Positions 40,432-47,591 of a DNA stretch of 56,443 bases are shown here, piece by piece; within the stretch, counting starts at the first letter, position 1; every line of letters begins with the position of its first letter. A model generated the notes under the pieces. The model was not told the DNA's origin. It was given only the letters and a program-made list of their open reading frames with translations, and searched no databases. This DNA comes from VBDM01 sp035702665 (GTDB lineage: Bacteria > Pseudomonadota > Gammaproteobacteria > Burkholderiales > SG8-39). Both the position numbers and the translations under genes were made by a program. The stretch spans positions 1 through 56,443 of the forward strand of contig DASSQD010000065.1 in NCBI GenBank assembly GCA_035702665.1, in the 5' to 3' direction.

Positions 40432-41280
40432 CTAGTCGAAGGCCCTGTCGCCTTCGCCCGACGGCTCGCCGGTCGCGCGCACCGCGGCGAAGTCGAACAG
40501 ATCCCTATCCATGAGATGCGAGGGCACCAGGTTGGAAAGCGCGCGGAACATCGAGTCCACTCGGCCGGGATGACGCTTGTCCCACTCGCGCAGCATATGC
40601 TTCACCTGCTTTCTCTGCAGCGTGGGCTGCGAGCCGCACAGGTCGCAGGGAATGATCGGAAACCGCCTCGCCTCGGCATAGGCTTCGAGGTCGGACTCCG
40701 CGACGTAGGCGAGCGGGCGGATCACGACGTGTCGGCCGTCGTCCGACTGGAGCTTGGGCGACATCGCCTTCATCCTGCCGCCGAAGAACAGGTTGAGGAA
40801 GAACGTCTCCAGGATATCGTCGCGATGGTGGCCCAGCGCGATCTTGGTCGCACCCAACTCGCGCGCGACGCGGTAGAGCACGCCGCGGCGCAATCGCGAG
40901 CACAGGCTGCACATCGTCTGCCCCTCCGGTACGAGGCGCTTCACCACGGAATAGGTGTCCTGCGTCTCGATGCGGAAGGGAATGCCCAGCGACTCGAGGT
41001 ATTCGGGGAGGACGTGCTCGGGATAGCCCGGGTGGCGCTGGTCGAGGTTCACCGCGATCAGCTCGAAGGAGAGCGGGGCGCGCGCTCGCAACTTCATGAG
41101 CACGTCGAGCAGTCCGTAGCTGTCCTTGCCCCCGGACAGGCACACCATGACGCGGTCGCCTGCCTCGATCATGCCGTAGTCGCCGATCGCCTCGCCGACC
41201 AGCCGGCACAGCCGCTTCTCGAGCTTGCCCGTCTCGAAGCGTTCCTTGCGGGTAATGTGAATTTTTTCGGGCGCGTTCAT
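40432..41280 (-). CDS. ttcA: tRNA 2-thiocytidine(32) synthetase TtcA
   Basis: A 282-residue enzyme that thiolates C32 of certain tRNAs. The PP-loop is SGGKDS (49-54). The [4Fe-4S]-coordinating cysteines are visible in CSLC (Cys124, Cys127) and CDLCGSQ (Cys212, Cys215). Length and the HHRDDILETFFLNLFFGG segment match the family. It lies 10 bp after the pteridine reductase gene on the same strand. No terminator is evident downstream. Confidence 0.95.
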   Translation of the reverse strand: MNAPEKIHITRKERFETGKLEKRLCRLVGEAIGDYGMIEAGDRVMVCLSGGKDSYGLLDVLMKLRARAPLSFELIAVNLDQRHPGYPEHVLPEYLESLGIPFRIETQDTYSVVKRLVPEGQTMCSLCSRLRRGVLYRVARELGATKIALGHHRDDILETFFLNLFFGGRMKAMSPKLQSDDGRHVVIRPLAYVAESDLEAYAEARRFPIIPCDLCGSQPTLQRKQVKHMLREWDKRHPGRVDSMFRALSNLVPSHLMDRDLFDFAAVRATGEPSGEGDRAFD

Positions 41281-41290
41281 GGGGCTTTAC

Positions 41291-42040
41291 CTAGATGTTG
41301 ATGCTTCTTCCTCCGTCCACGGCGATGATCTGCCCGGTCACGTAGGGCGCTTCCGCAATCAGATAGTAAACAGCTCGCGCGATGTCGTCGGGCTCGCCAG
41401 TGCGCTTGAGCAGCGTGTGCGACACGACGCGCTGGCGGGTGACGTCGTCCCACGACCCGTCCTCGGGCCAGACGATGGCGCCGGGCGCGACGCCGTTTAC
41501 GCGCACCTCCGGGCCGAGCTCGCGCGCGAGCGAGCGCGTCAGTCCCACCAGGCCTGTCTTCGCGATCGAGTAGATCACATAGCTCTTCAGCGGACGCTCG
41601 GCGTGGATGTCGGTGATGTTGACGATCGCGCCTCCGGCTTTCCTCAGGTGCGGCGCCGCCGCCTGCGACAGGAACAGCGGCGCCCTGAGGTTCGTCCCGA
41701 TGAGGCTCTCCCAGTTGGCGGCCGTCATGTCGCCGACCGGCGTGGGGAAGAACGTCGAGGCATTGTTGACGAGCGCGTCGAGCCGGTCGAAGCGGCCGAC
41801 GGCGTTCCTCACGATCTCTGGCAGGCCGGCCGTGTCCAGAAGATCGGCCTGCACGAGCGCGACCGAATCCGCGCGCTCGGCGTTCAATTCCGCTCGCAGC
41901 GCCTTCGCCTCGCGCTCCGATCCGCGGTAGTGGAGCATGAGGTTCGCACCCTTGCGATGCAGACGTCGCGCGATCGCCGCGCCGACGCGCTTGGCGCCTC
42001 CCGTGACGAGCACAACTTTCCCTGAAAGCGACTCGCTCAT
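41291..42040 (-). CDS. Pteridine reductase (short-chain dehydrogenase)
   Basis: A 249-residue SDR enzyme. The cofactor motif TGGAKRVG (13-20) has the Arg typical of NADPH-dependent pteridine reductases (PTR1/FolM) instead of the common TGxxxGxG. The catalytic Tyr-x3-Lys is YSIAK. It probably reduces dihydropterins. It is divergent from the MidA-like gene across 39 bp and precedes ttcA in an operon. Confidence 0.88.
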   Translation of the reverse strand: MSESLSGKVVLVTGGAKRVGAAIARRLHRKGANLMLHYRGSEREAKALRAELNAERADSVALVQADLLDTAGLPEIVRNAVGRFDRLDALVNNASTFFPTPVGDMTAANWESLIGTNLRAPLFLSQAAAPHLRKAGGAIVNITDIHAERPLKSYVIYSIAKTGLVGLTRSLARELGPEVRVNGVAPGAIVWPEDGSWDDVTRQRVVSHTLLKRTGEPDDIARAVYYLIAEAPYVTGQIIAVDGGRSINI

Positions 42041-42044
42041 GGCC

Positions 42045-42050
42045 TAGAAT
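42045..42050 (+). promoter_or_regulatory. Putative -10 box (TAGAAT) of the MidA-like gene
   Basis: CCTAGAATGAT lies 30 bp before the ATG. No good -35 hexamer is seen at 16-18 bp. The same TAGAAT box recurs upstream of several plus-strand genes in the window (27423, 53131, 55492). Confidence 0.35.
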
Positions 42051-42079
42051 GATACCGGATTAGTCCCACGATTCCCGAC

Positions 42080-43222
42080 ATGCCGCTCCCCGAGCCTACG
42101 CCCGACGCGCGCGCACACAGCGAGCGCGTCGCCGGGCGCGTTCGCGAGGAAATCGCGGCGAGCGGCTGGATCAGCTTCGCGCGCTACATGGAGATCGCGC
42201 TGTACGCGCCAGGCCTCGGCTACTACAGCGCGGGGGCGAAGAAACTCGGCAAGGCCGGCGATTTCGTCACCGCGCCGGAGATCTCGCCGCTCTACGGGCA
42301 GACGCTCGCGCGCCAGGTGCTGCAGGTCCTGCAGGGCGGATACGAGGAAGTGCTCGAGGTGGGAGCGGGGAGCGGCGCGCTCGCGGCGACGCTGCTCGAA
42401 GAGCTCGAGCGCTCGGGGAACCTTCCGCGCAACTATTTCATCCTCGAGCTCTCGGCCGATCTGCGCGAGCGCAGCCGCGACACGCTCGCCGAGCGCGTGC
42501 CGCACCTGCTCGAGCGCGTCGCCTGGCTCAACCGACTGCCTCCCGCGTTCTCCGGCGTCGTCCTCGGAAACGAGGTCCTCGACGCCATGCCCGTCCACGT
42601 CGTCCGTGTGAACGGCGGAAAGCTCGAGGAAGGCGGCGTCGGCGTGCGCGGCGGGCGCCTAGACTGGTCCTGGCGCATCGCCTCCGGCGAGGTCCTAGCG
42701 GCCGCGAGCGCGCTCGAGCTTGCCGAGGGATTCCGCACCGAAGTCGCGCTCGCCGCGCGCGCCTTCGTGCGCTCGCTCGCGGACATTCTGGAAAGAGGGG
42801 TTGCGCTGTTCGTCGACTACGGATTCCCGCGGAAGGAGTACTACCACGCCCAGCGCAGCGAAGGCACGCTCATGTGCCACTACCGCCACCACGCGCATGC
42901 CGACCCTTTCTTTCTTCCGGGCCTGCAGGACATCACCAGCCACGTCGATTTCAGCGCCGTCGCAGCGGCCGCGCGCGAAGGCGGGCTCGAGCTCGCGGGC
43001 TACACCAGCCAGGCGCAATTCCTGGTCAACTGCGGGATCACCGAGGTGATGGCGCGCACCCCGGCCGAGGACCGTTCGGCGTTCCTGCCGCTCGCCAACC
43101 AGGCGAACCGGCTGATGAGCCCCGCGGAGATGGGCGAGCTGTTCAAGGTCATCGCCCTGTCCCGCGGATTTTCCGCGCCTCTAGTCGGTCTTACAGAAGG
43201 AGACCGGCGCCAGGCGTTGTAA
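42080..43222 (+). CDS. MidA/NDUFAF7-like SAM-dependent methyltransferase (COG1565)
   Basis: A 380-residue protein of the DUF185/COG1565 family; the mitochondrial homologue methylates an arginine of the complex I NDUFS2 subunit. The N-terminal part holds GWISFARYMEIALYAPGLGYYS, and SAM motif I is EVGAGSGALAATLLEELE. The segment FVDYGFPRKEYYHAQRSEGT is highly conserved in the family. A complex I role is known only for the eukaryotic member, though an NDUFA9-like gene is also in this window. Confidence 0.9.
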   Translation: MPLPEPTPDARAHSERVAGRVREEIAASGWISFARYMEIALYAPGLGYYSAGAKKLGKAGDFVTAPEISPLYGQTLARQVLQVLQGGYEEVLEVGAGSGALAATLLEELERSGNLPRNYFILELSADLRERSRDTLAERVPHLLERVAWLNRLPPAFSGVVLGNEVLDAMPVHVVRVNGGKLEEGGVGVRGGRLDWSWRIASGEVLAAASALELAEGFRTEVALAARAFVRSLADILERGVALFVDYGFPRKEYYHAQRSEGTLMCHYRHHAHADPFFLPGLQDITSHVDFSAVAAAAREGGLELAGYTSQAQFLVNCGITEVMARTPAEDRSAFLPLANQANRLMSPAEMGELFKVIALSRGFSAPLVGLTEGDRRQAL

Positions 43223-43232
43223 GGTGTAGGCT

Positions 43233-43895
43233 ATGGCCTCCGACCAAGGCGAAACTGGAGCTACGGGACCTTCGATGGAATTCGAGCGGAATCACTGGGT
43301 CAGCATCCACCCGCTGATCGTGCGCATCACGCACTGGATCAACGCCTTCGCCATCCTCATCATGGTGACGAGCGGCTGGCGCATCTACAACGCCTCCCCC
43401 CTCTTCGCTTTCAGAATCCCGAACGAGATTACCCTGGGCGGCTGGCTCGCGGGCGCGCTGCAGTGGCACTTCGCCGCGATGTGGCTTCTGGTGCTGAACG
43501 GGCTCGTCTACGTGACCTACGGAATCGCGTCGGGCCACTTCCACAGGAAATTCCTCCCGCTGTGGCCGAGCGCCGTGCTGCATGACGTTCTTCGGGCGCT
43601 GCGCGGCAAGCTCGCCCACGAGGACCTGTCGATGTACAACGCGGCACAGCGCGCGGCCTACCTGGCCATCCTCCTCTGCCTTGCAGTCCTCGTCTGCACG
43701 GGGCTCGTGATCTGGAAGCCGGTGCAGTTCCAAGCGATCGGCCAGTTCATCGGCGACTACGAAGGCGCGCGCTTTCTGCACTTCTTCGCGATGGCGCTGA
43801 TGGTGCTCATAGTGCTCGTGCACATCGTCATGGTGATCCTCGTGCCGCGCACTTTCCCGACAATGATCACCGGTCGCGCAAGGAGGGCCGCATGA
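43233..43895 (+). CDS. Membrane cytochrome b (b561/hydrogenase-type) partner of the Mo oxidoreductase
   Basis: A 220-residue inner-membrane protein with four or five segments and heme-ligand candidate histidines in IHPLIVRITHWINAF, LQWHFAAMWLLV and FLHFFAMALMVLIVLVHIVM, the pattern of di-heme cytochromes that connect periplasmic enzymes to the quinone pool. Its stop overlaps the start of the molybdopterin oxidoreductase (ATGA), so the two form one complex by inference. An alternative start is Met15 (MEFERNHW). Confidence 0.9.
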   Translation: MASDQGETGATGPSMEFERNHWVSIHPLIVRITHWINAFAILIMVTSGWRIYNASPLFAFRIPNEITLGGWLAGALQWHFAAMWLLVLNGLVYVTYGIASGHFHRKFLPLWPSAVLHDVLRALRGKLAHEDLSMYNAAQRAAYLAILLCLAVLVCTGLVIWKPVQFQAIGQFIGDYEGARFLHFFAMALMVLIVLVHIVMVILVPRTFPTMITGRARRAA

Positions 43896-44650
43896 AAAAG
43901 CGCGCCATGGAAGCGAGCCTCGCCGCGCAATCGCCCGAGCTCGTCCGCCGGGTGGAGCGGCGCCTCTTCCTCCGGCAAGGCCTGTCGCTCGGCGCGCTCG
44001 CCATGCTTTCGGGCTGCAACCTCACCGACGACGAAAGCGTGCAGCGAGTGCTCACGAGCATTTCGCGCTGGAACGACGGCTTTCAGGGCCTGATATTCAG
44101 CAAGGCCCGGCTCGCTCCGGAATTTCCGGAGACCGCGATCACCAAGCCCTTCCCCTTCAACGCCTTCTACACCGAGGACGAGATCACCTACGTCGACGGC
44201 AAGAGCTACAAGCTCGAGCTCGCCGGCCTGATCCGAGACAAGAAGCCCTGGACCCTGCCCGAGCTATACGCGCTGCCGCAGACCTCGCAGATCACCCGCC
44301 ACATCTGCGTCGAAGGCTGGAGCGCGATCGGCCAATGGAGCGGCGTGCGCTTCTCGGACTTCCTCGCGCGCATCGGCGCCGACACCACAGCAAAGTACAT
44401 CGGCTTCGAGTGCGCCGACGACTACTCGACCAGCATCGACATGGCGACCGCGCTGCACCCGCAAACGCTTCTCACCTTCCGCTTCGCAAACGAGATCCTG
44501 CCGCCCAAGTACGGCTTCCCCATGAAGTTGCGCATTCCCACGAAGCTCGGCTTTAAGAACCCCAAGCACATCGTGGCGATGACCGTCACGAACGAGTACC
44601 CGGGCGGGTACTGGGAGGACCAGGGGTACAACTGGTTCAGCGGGTCGTAA
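43892..44650 (+). CDS. Tat-exported molybdopterin-dependent oxidoreductase (sulfite oxidase fold)
   Basis: A 252-residue protein with a twin-arginine signal (RRLFLRQG, Arg23-Arg24) and a lipobox-like LSGC (Cys42), suggesting a Tat-exported lipoprotein. The sulfite-oxidase-type Mo domain follows, with the molybdenum-ligand Cys139 in RHICVEGWSAIGQWSGVRF and the substrate region YGFPMKLRIPTKLGFKNPKH. It resembles MsrP/YedY, but the partner is a b561-type cytochrome rather than an obvious MsrQ. The substrate is unknown; sulfoxides, sulfite or a related compound are possible. Confidence 0.88.
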   Translation: MKKRAMEASLAAQSPELVRRVERRLFLRQGLSLGALAMLSGCNLTDDESVQRVLTSISRWNDGFQGLIFSKARLAPEFPETAITKPFPFNAFYTEDEITYVDGKSYKLELAGLIRDKKPWTLPELYALPQTSQITRHICVEGWSAIGQWSGVRFSDFLARIGADTTAKYIGFECADDYSTSIDMATALHPQTLLTFRFANEILPPKYGFPMKLRIPTKLGFKNPKHIVAMTVTNEYPGGYWEDQGYNWFSGS

Positions 44651-44670
44651 CCGCGGGCTCGCCTGAGCCG

Positions 44671-46044
44671 CTAGCGCGGGTCGAGCGTCATGAACAAGTT
44701 GTTCAGCGACTCGGCAAGCGTCGGGTGCGCGAATACGCCTTCCTTGATCGCCGTGTACGGAATTTTCCCCAACATGGCGATCTGCAGCATCGACATGATC
44801 TCTCCGCCTTCGACGCCGAGGATGGTGCAACCGAGGATCTGCTGCGTCTTGGCGTCGACAATGGCCTTCATGAATCCGCGTGGCTCGCTCATCTCGACCG
44901 CGCGCGCGACCCCGGTCATCGGCAGCTTCGCGACGCGGTAGTTAAGGCCGCGCTTCCGCGCCTCGGTCTCGTTCAGGCCAACGGTAGCTAGCTGCGGGTC
45001 GATGAACACGCAGTTGGGCACGAGGCGTCCCTCGATGGTCGCATTGCCACCGTTGAGCCAGTTCTCCCGCAGGATGCGGAAATCGTCGTAGGAGATGTGA
45101 GTAAACGCCGGCCCGCCCTTCACGTCGCCGATCGCGTAAACGCCCGGCACGTTGGTCTCGAGCTTCGGATTCACCTTGATGAATCCCGCCTTGTCGGCTT
45201 CGACTCCTGCCGCCGCCAGATCCAGGCGGTCGGTGTTCGGCACACGCCCCACCGCGACGAGCAGGTGGCTGCCGGCAACACCTCCCGATTGCAGGACGAC
45301 GCGCACGCCGGACCCGCTCTTCTGCACGCGCGTCACCTGCGCCGAGTTGAGCACCTTGATCCCGTCCTCCTTCAGGATCTTCTCGACCTCTTCGGACACG
45401 TCGGGATCTTCGCGCGACACGAGGCGCGGGTCCCGGTTGACGATGGTCACGCGCGAGCCAAAGCGCCTGAACATCTGGCAGAACTCGAGCCCTATGTACC
45501 CGCCCCCAAGCACGACGAGGTGCTCGGGCAGCTTGGTGAGCTCCATGATGCTCGTCGAATCGAGGTACCGGACCCGGTCCAGCCCGGGAATCGGGGGGAC
45601 CGCCGGCCTGCCGCCGGTGTTGACCACGATGCGCTTGCCCTCGAGTCCACGCGTGCCGCCCTTGCTGAGGTGCACCGCGACGCGCATGCCGCCGGCGAAG
45701 CGCGCCTCGCCGAAGATCAGGTCGACGTTGTCGGCCTTCTCCAGGCTTTTCTGCCCGTAGTTCCGAAAGCGCTCGACGACTGTGCGCTTGCGCTCGAAGA
45801 CGCGACGCAGGTCGACCTTGACAACGCCCGTCTTTACGCCGAACTCCGCACCGCGCCGCGCAAGGTACGCGACCCGGCCGCTCGCGACCATGGTCTTGGT
45901 GGGCGTGCAACCGACGTTGATGCAGGTGCCCCCGACGTAATCGCGCTCGACCACCGCGACCTTCCAGCCCGCGCGCGAGAGAGCGAGGGCGAGCGGCTTG
46001 CCGGACTGGCCGGTACCGATGATCACGGCGTCATGCGTGCTCAC
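44671..46044 (-). CDS. Pyridine nucleotide-disulfide oxidoreductase (mercuric reductase-like fold)
   Basis: A 457-residue FAD flavoprotein with the redox pair GGTCINVGC (Cys44/Cys49 region), the FAD motif AVIIGTGQSGKPLALAL, an NAD(P)H motif VVLGGGYIGLEFCQMF, and a C-terminal active-site His in FAHPTLAESLNNLF. It lacks the MerA N-terminal metal domain and C-terminal Cys-Cys, so it should not reduce Hg(II). No lipoyl-enzyme genes are nearby, so it is unlikely to be dihydrolipoamide dehydrogenase of a 2-oxoacid complex. Its substrate is unknown. Confidence 0.88.
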   Translation of the reverse strand: MSTHDAVIIGTGQSGKPLALALSRAGWKVAVVERDYVGGTCINVGCTPTKTMVASGRVAYLARRGAEFGVKTGVVKVDLRRVFERKRTVVERFRNYGQKSLEKADNVDLIFGEARFAGGMRVAVHLSKGGTRGLEGKRIVVNTGGRPAVPPIPGLDRVRYLDSTSIMELTKLPEHLVVLGGGYIGLEFCQMFRRFGSRVTIVNRDPRLVSREDPDVSEEVEKILKEDGIKVLNSAQVTRVQKSGSGVRVVLQSGGVAGSHLLVAVGRVPNTDRLDLAAAGVEADKAGFIKVNPKLETNVPGVYAIGDVKGGPAFTHISYDDFRILRENWLNGGNATIEGRLVPNCVFIDPQLATVGLNETEARKRGLNYRVAKLPMTGVARAVEMSEPRGFMKAIVDAKTQQILGCTILGVEGGEIMSMLQIAMLGKIPYTAIKEGVFAHPTLAESLNNLFMTLDPR

Positions 46045-46074
46045 GTTGTCTCCTTGGGAACCTTTGCGCCTCAG

Positions 46075-46080
46075 TATAAT
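46075..46080 (+). promoter_or_regulatory. Consensus -10 box (TATAAT) directly before the cytochrome c gene
   Basis: A perfect TATAAT ends six bases before the ATG at 46087, so the transcript would begin at or next to the start codon. The best -35 candidate (TTGGGA, 46054-46059) is spaced 15 bp. There is no Shine-Dalgarno. Confidence 0.55.
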
Positions 46081-46086
46081 CGCCGC

Positions 46087-46746
46087 ATGCGTTCCGCCGC
46101 CGTATTAGGTGCGTTCACTCTTGCGACGGCGGCGCTTGCTCAAAGCGGCGATGATCAGGTCGCGCAGGCGAAAAAGCGCTGGGCGGAGAGCCCTCACGGC
46201 CCGATGCTCGAGCGGATCCTTCCGCCGACGTTCGAGCCTCGTCAGCTCCCCGATCCGGGATCGCGCGGCGCGCGCCTCCTAGTCGATTACTGCGTCCAGT
46301 GCCACAACCTGCCCAACCCGGCGATGCACGATGCGAAGAAATGGCCGGTCGTTCTCGAGCGCATGGTGGTGCGCATGCGCGGGCGAGGCAACATGGGCGA
46401 GTTGATGCGCGACATGATGGCCGGCGTGCAGGCGCCGAGCGAGGATGAGGCGAATACTCTCCTCGCGTATTTGCGGAAGAACGGTCAGGCTCCGATCGAC
46501 CCCAAGAAATATCCGGAGCTCTTCGGCACCGAGGGCCGGTCGTTCAAGCTCGCGTGCGAGCAGTGCCACGTGCTCCCCGACCCGATGCGCCACACCGCCG
46601 CCGAGTGGCCCGCGGTGGTCGCGCGAATGGAGAAGAACATGGAGTGGATGAACCGCGTCGTCGGGAACCACCCTCCCCCCGACGAGCCGCAGCTCCGGAT
46701 CGACGAAATCAACGCGTTCCTGGTCAAGCGCGCACGGAAGGACTAG
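46087..46746 (+). CDS. Periplasmic diheme cytochrome c with duplicated heme domains
   Basis: A 219-residue exported protein (signal ending AALAQS) with two c-type heme motifs, CVQCH (69-73) and CEQCH (157-161). Each is followed by the same pattern: CHNLPNPAMHDAKKWP in the first and CHVLPDPMRHTAAEWP in the second, then a V-x2-R-M element that supplies candidate axial Met. The two halves clearly arose by tandem duplication. It could pass electrons from periplasmic oxidoreductases such as the Mo enzyme at 43892 to an oxidase, but this is inference. Its 3' end overlaps the convergent GST gene by 23 bp. Confidence 0.87.
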   Translation: MRSAAVLGAFTLATAALAQSGDDQVAQAKKRWAESPHGPMLERILPPTFEPRQLPDPGSRGARLLVDYCVQCHNLPNPAMHDAKKWPVVLERMVVRMRGRGNMGELMRDMMAGVQAPSEDEANTLLAYLRKNGQAPIDPKKYPELFGTEGRSFKLACEQCHVLPDPMRHTAAEWPAVVARMEKNMEWMNRVVGNHPPPDEPQLRIDEINAFLVKRARKD

Positions 46747-47371
46747 GCGCTAGAGGCGCGGGCACCGCCATGCCGCGCTGCACCGCGGGACGCGCGCCGA
46801 TCGCGTCGAACCAGCGCTTCACATTCGGAAAGGCGTTCAGGTCGGTCTTGTGCCAGTCGTAGCGCGCGACCCAGGGGTAGGTCGCGATATCTGCGATGGA
46901 ATATTCCTTCGCGAGATACTCGGTCTCGCCGAGCCGTTTGTTCAGCACGCCGTACAGCCGGTCCTTCTCCTTTACGTAGCGCTCGATCGCGTACGGGACC
47001 TGCTCCTTCGCCGAGCGCAGGAAGTGGTGCACCTGGCCGAACATGGGCCCGACGTGGCCCATCTGGAACATCAGCCATTGCAGTGCCAGGTACTTGCCGC
47101 GGTCGTCCCTAGGCAGGAATTTTCCGGTCTTCGCCGCGAGGTAGATCAGGATCGCGCCCGATTCCATCATGCGCATGGGCTCGCCACCGGGGCCGTCGGG
47201 ATCGACGATCGAGGGGATCTTGGCGTTCGGATTGATCGCCACATAGTCGGGCGCGAACTGCTCGCCCGCGCCGATGTTGATGCGGTGGACGTTGTAGGCC
47301 AGACCGCATTCCTCGAGCATCACCGAGACCTTGCGGCCGTTGGGTGTGCTCCAGGTGTACAACTCGATCAT
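46724..47371 (-). CDS. Glutathione S-transferase family protein (YghU/YfcG-like)
   Basis: A 215-residue cytosolic protein with an N-terminal thioredoxin-like GST domain (MIELYTWSTPNGRKVSVMLE, with the NPNAKIPSIVDPDG cis-proline loop and ESGAILIYLA) and an all-helical C-terminal domain. The N-terminal pattern (YTWSTPNGRKVS) resembles the Nu-class YfcG/YghU enzymes, which have disulfide reductase activity with glutathione. It is divergent from the DUF2905 gene. Confidence 0.9.
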   Translation of the reverse strand: MIELYTWSTPNGRKVSVMLEECGLAYNVHRINIGAGEQFAPDYVAINPNAKIPSIVDPDGPGGEPMRMMESGAILIYLAAKTGKFLPRDDRGKYLALQWLMFQMGHVGPMFGQVHHFLRSAKEQVPYAIERYVKEKDRLYGVLNKRLGETEYLAKEYSIADIATYPWVARYDWHKTDLNAFPNVKRWFDAIGARPAVQRGMAVPAPLAPSPSVRA

Positions 47372-47396
47372 CGTTCTCTCCTGTTAAAGTGGGCGC

Positions 47397-47591
47397 ATGC
47401 TGAAATGGGTCGTCGTGCTCGTGATCGCCCTCATCGTCCTCACCGCGCTCGCGCCGCGGCTGGCGCGATACGGGCTCGGCCGCCTGCCGGGAGACGTCAC
47501 CGTGCGTTACAAGGGGCGGCTCTACTACCTGCCCTTCACGAGCACGATCCTGCTGTCGCTCGCCCTCACTCTGATTACCCGCATCTTCTGA
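47397..47591 (+). CDS. DUF2905 small membrane protein
   Basis: A 64-residue protein with two membrane segments (residues 3-19 and about 48-62) flanking GRLPGDVTVRYKGRLYYLPF, the DUF2905 signature. The function is unknown. AAAGTG upstream of the ATG at 47397 is a weak ribosome-binding site. The last 67 bp overlap the 3' end of the convergent C13 peptidase gene, an unusually long tail-to-tail overlap relative to gene length. Confidence 0.82.
   Translation: MLKWVVVLVIALIVLTALAPRLARYGLGRLPGDVTVRYKGRLYYLPFTSTILLSLALTLITRIF

Noticed and set aside
44671..46044. Mercuric reductase (merA)
   Set aside because: The fold matches, but the C-terminal vicinal cysteines and N-terminal metal domain are absent and there are no other mer genes.
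45097..46086. Upstream in-frame extension of the diheme cytochrome c gene
   Set aside because: It lies antisense to the flavoprotein gene; the signal peptide begins at 46087 directly after a consensus -10 box.
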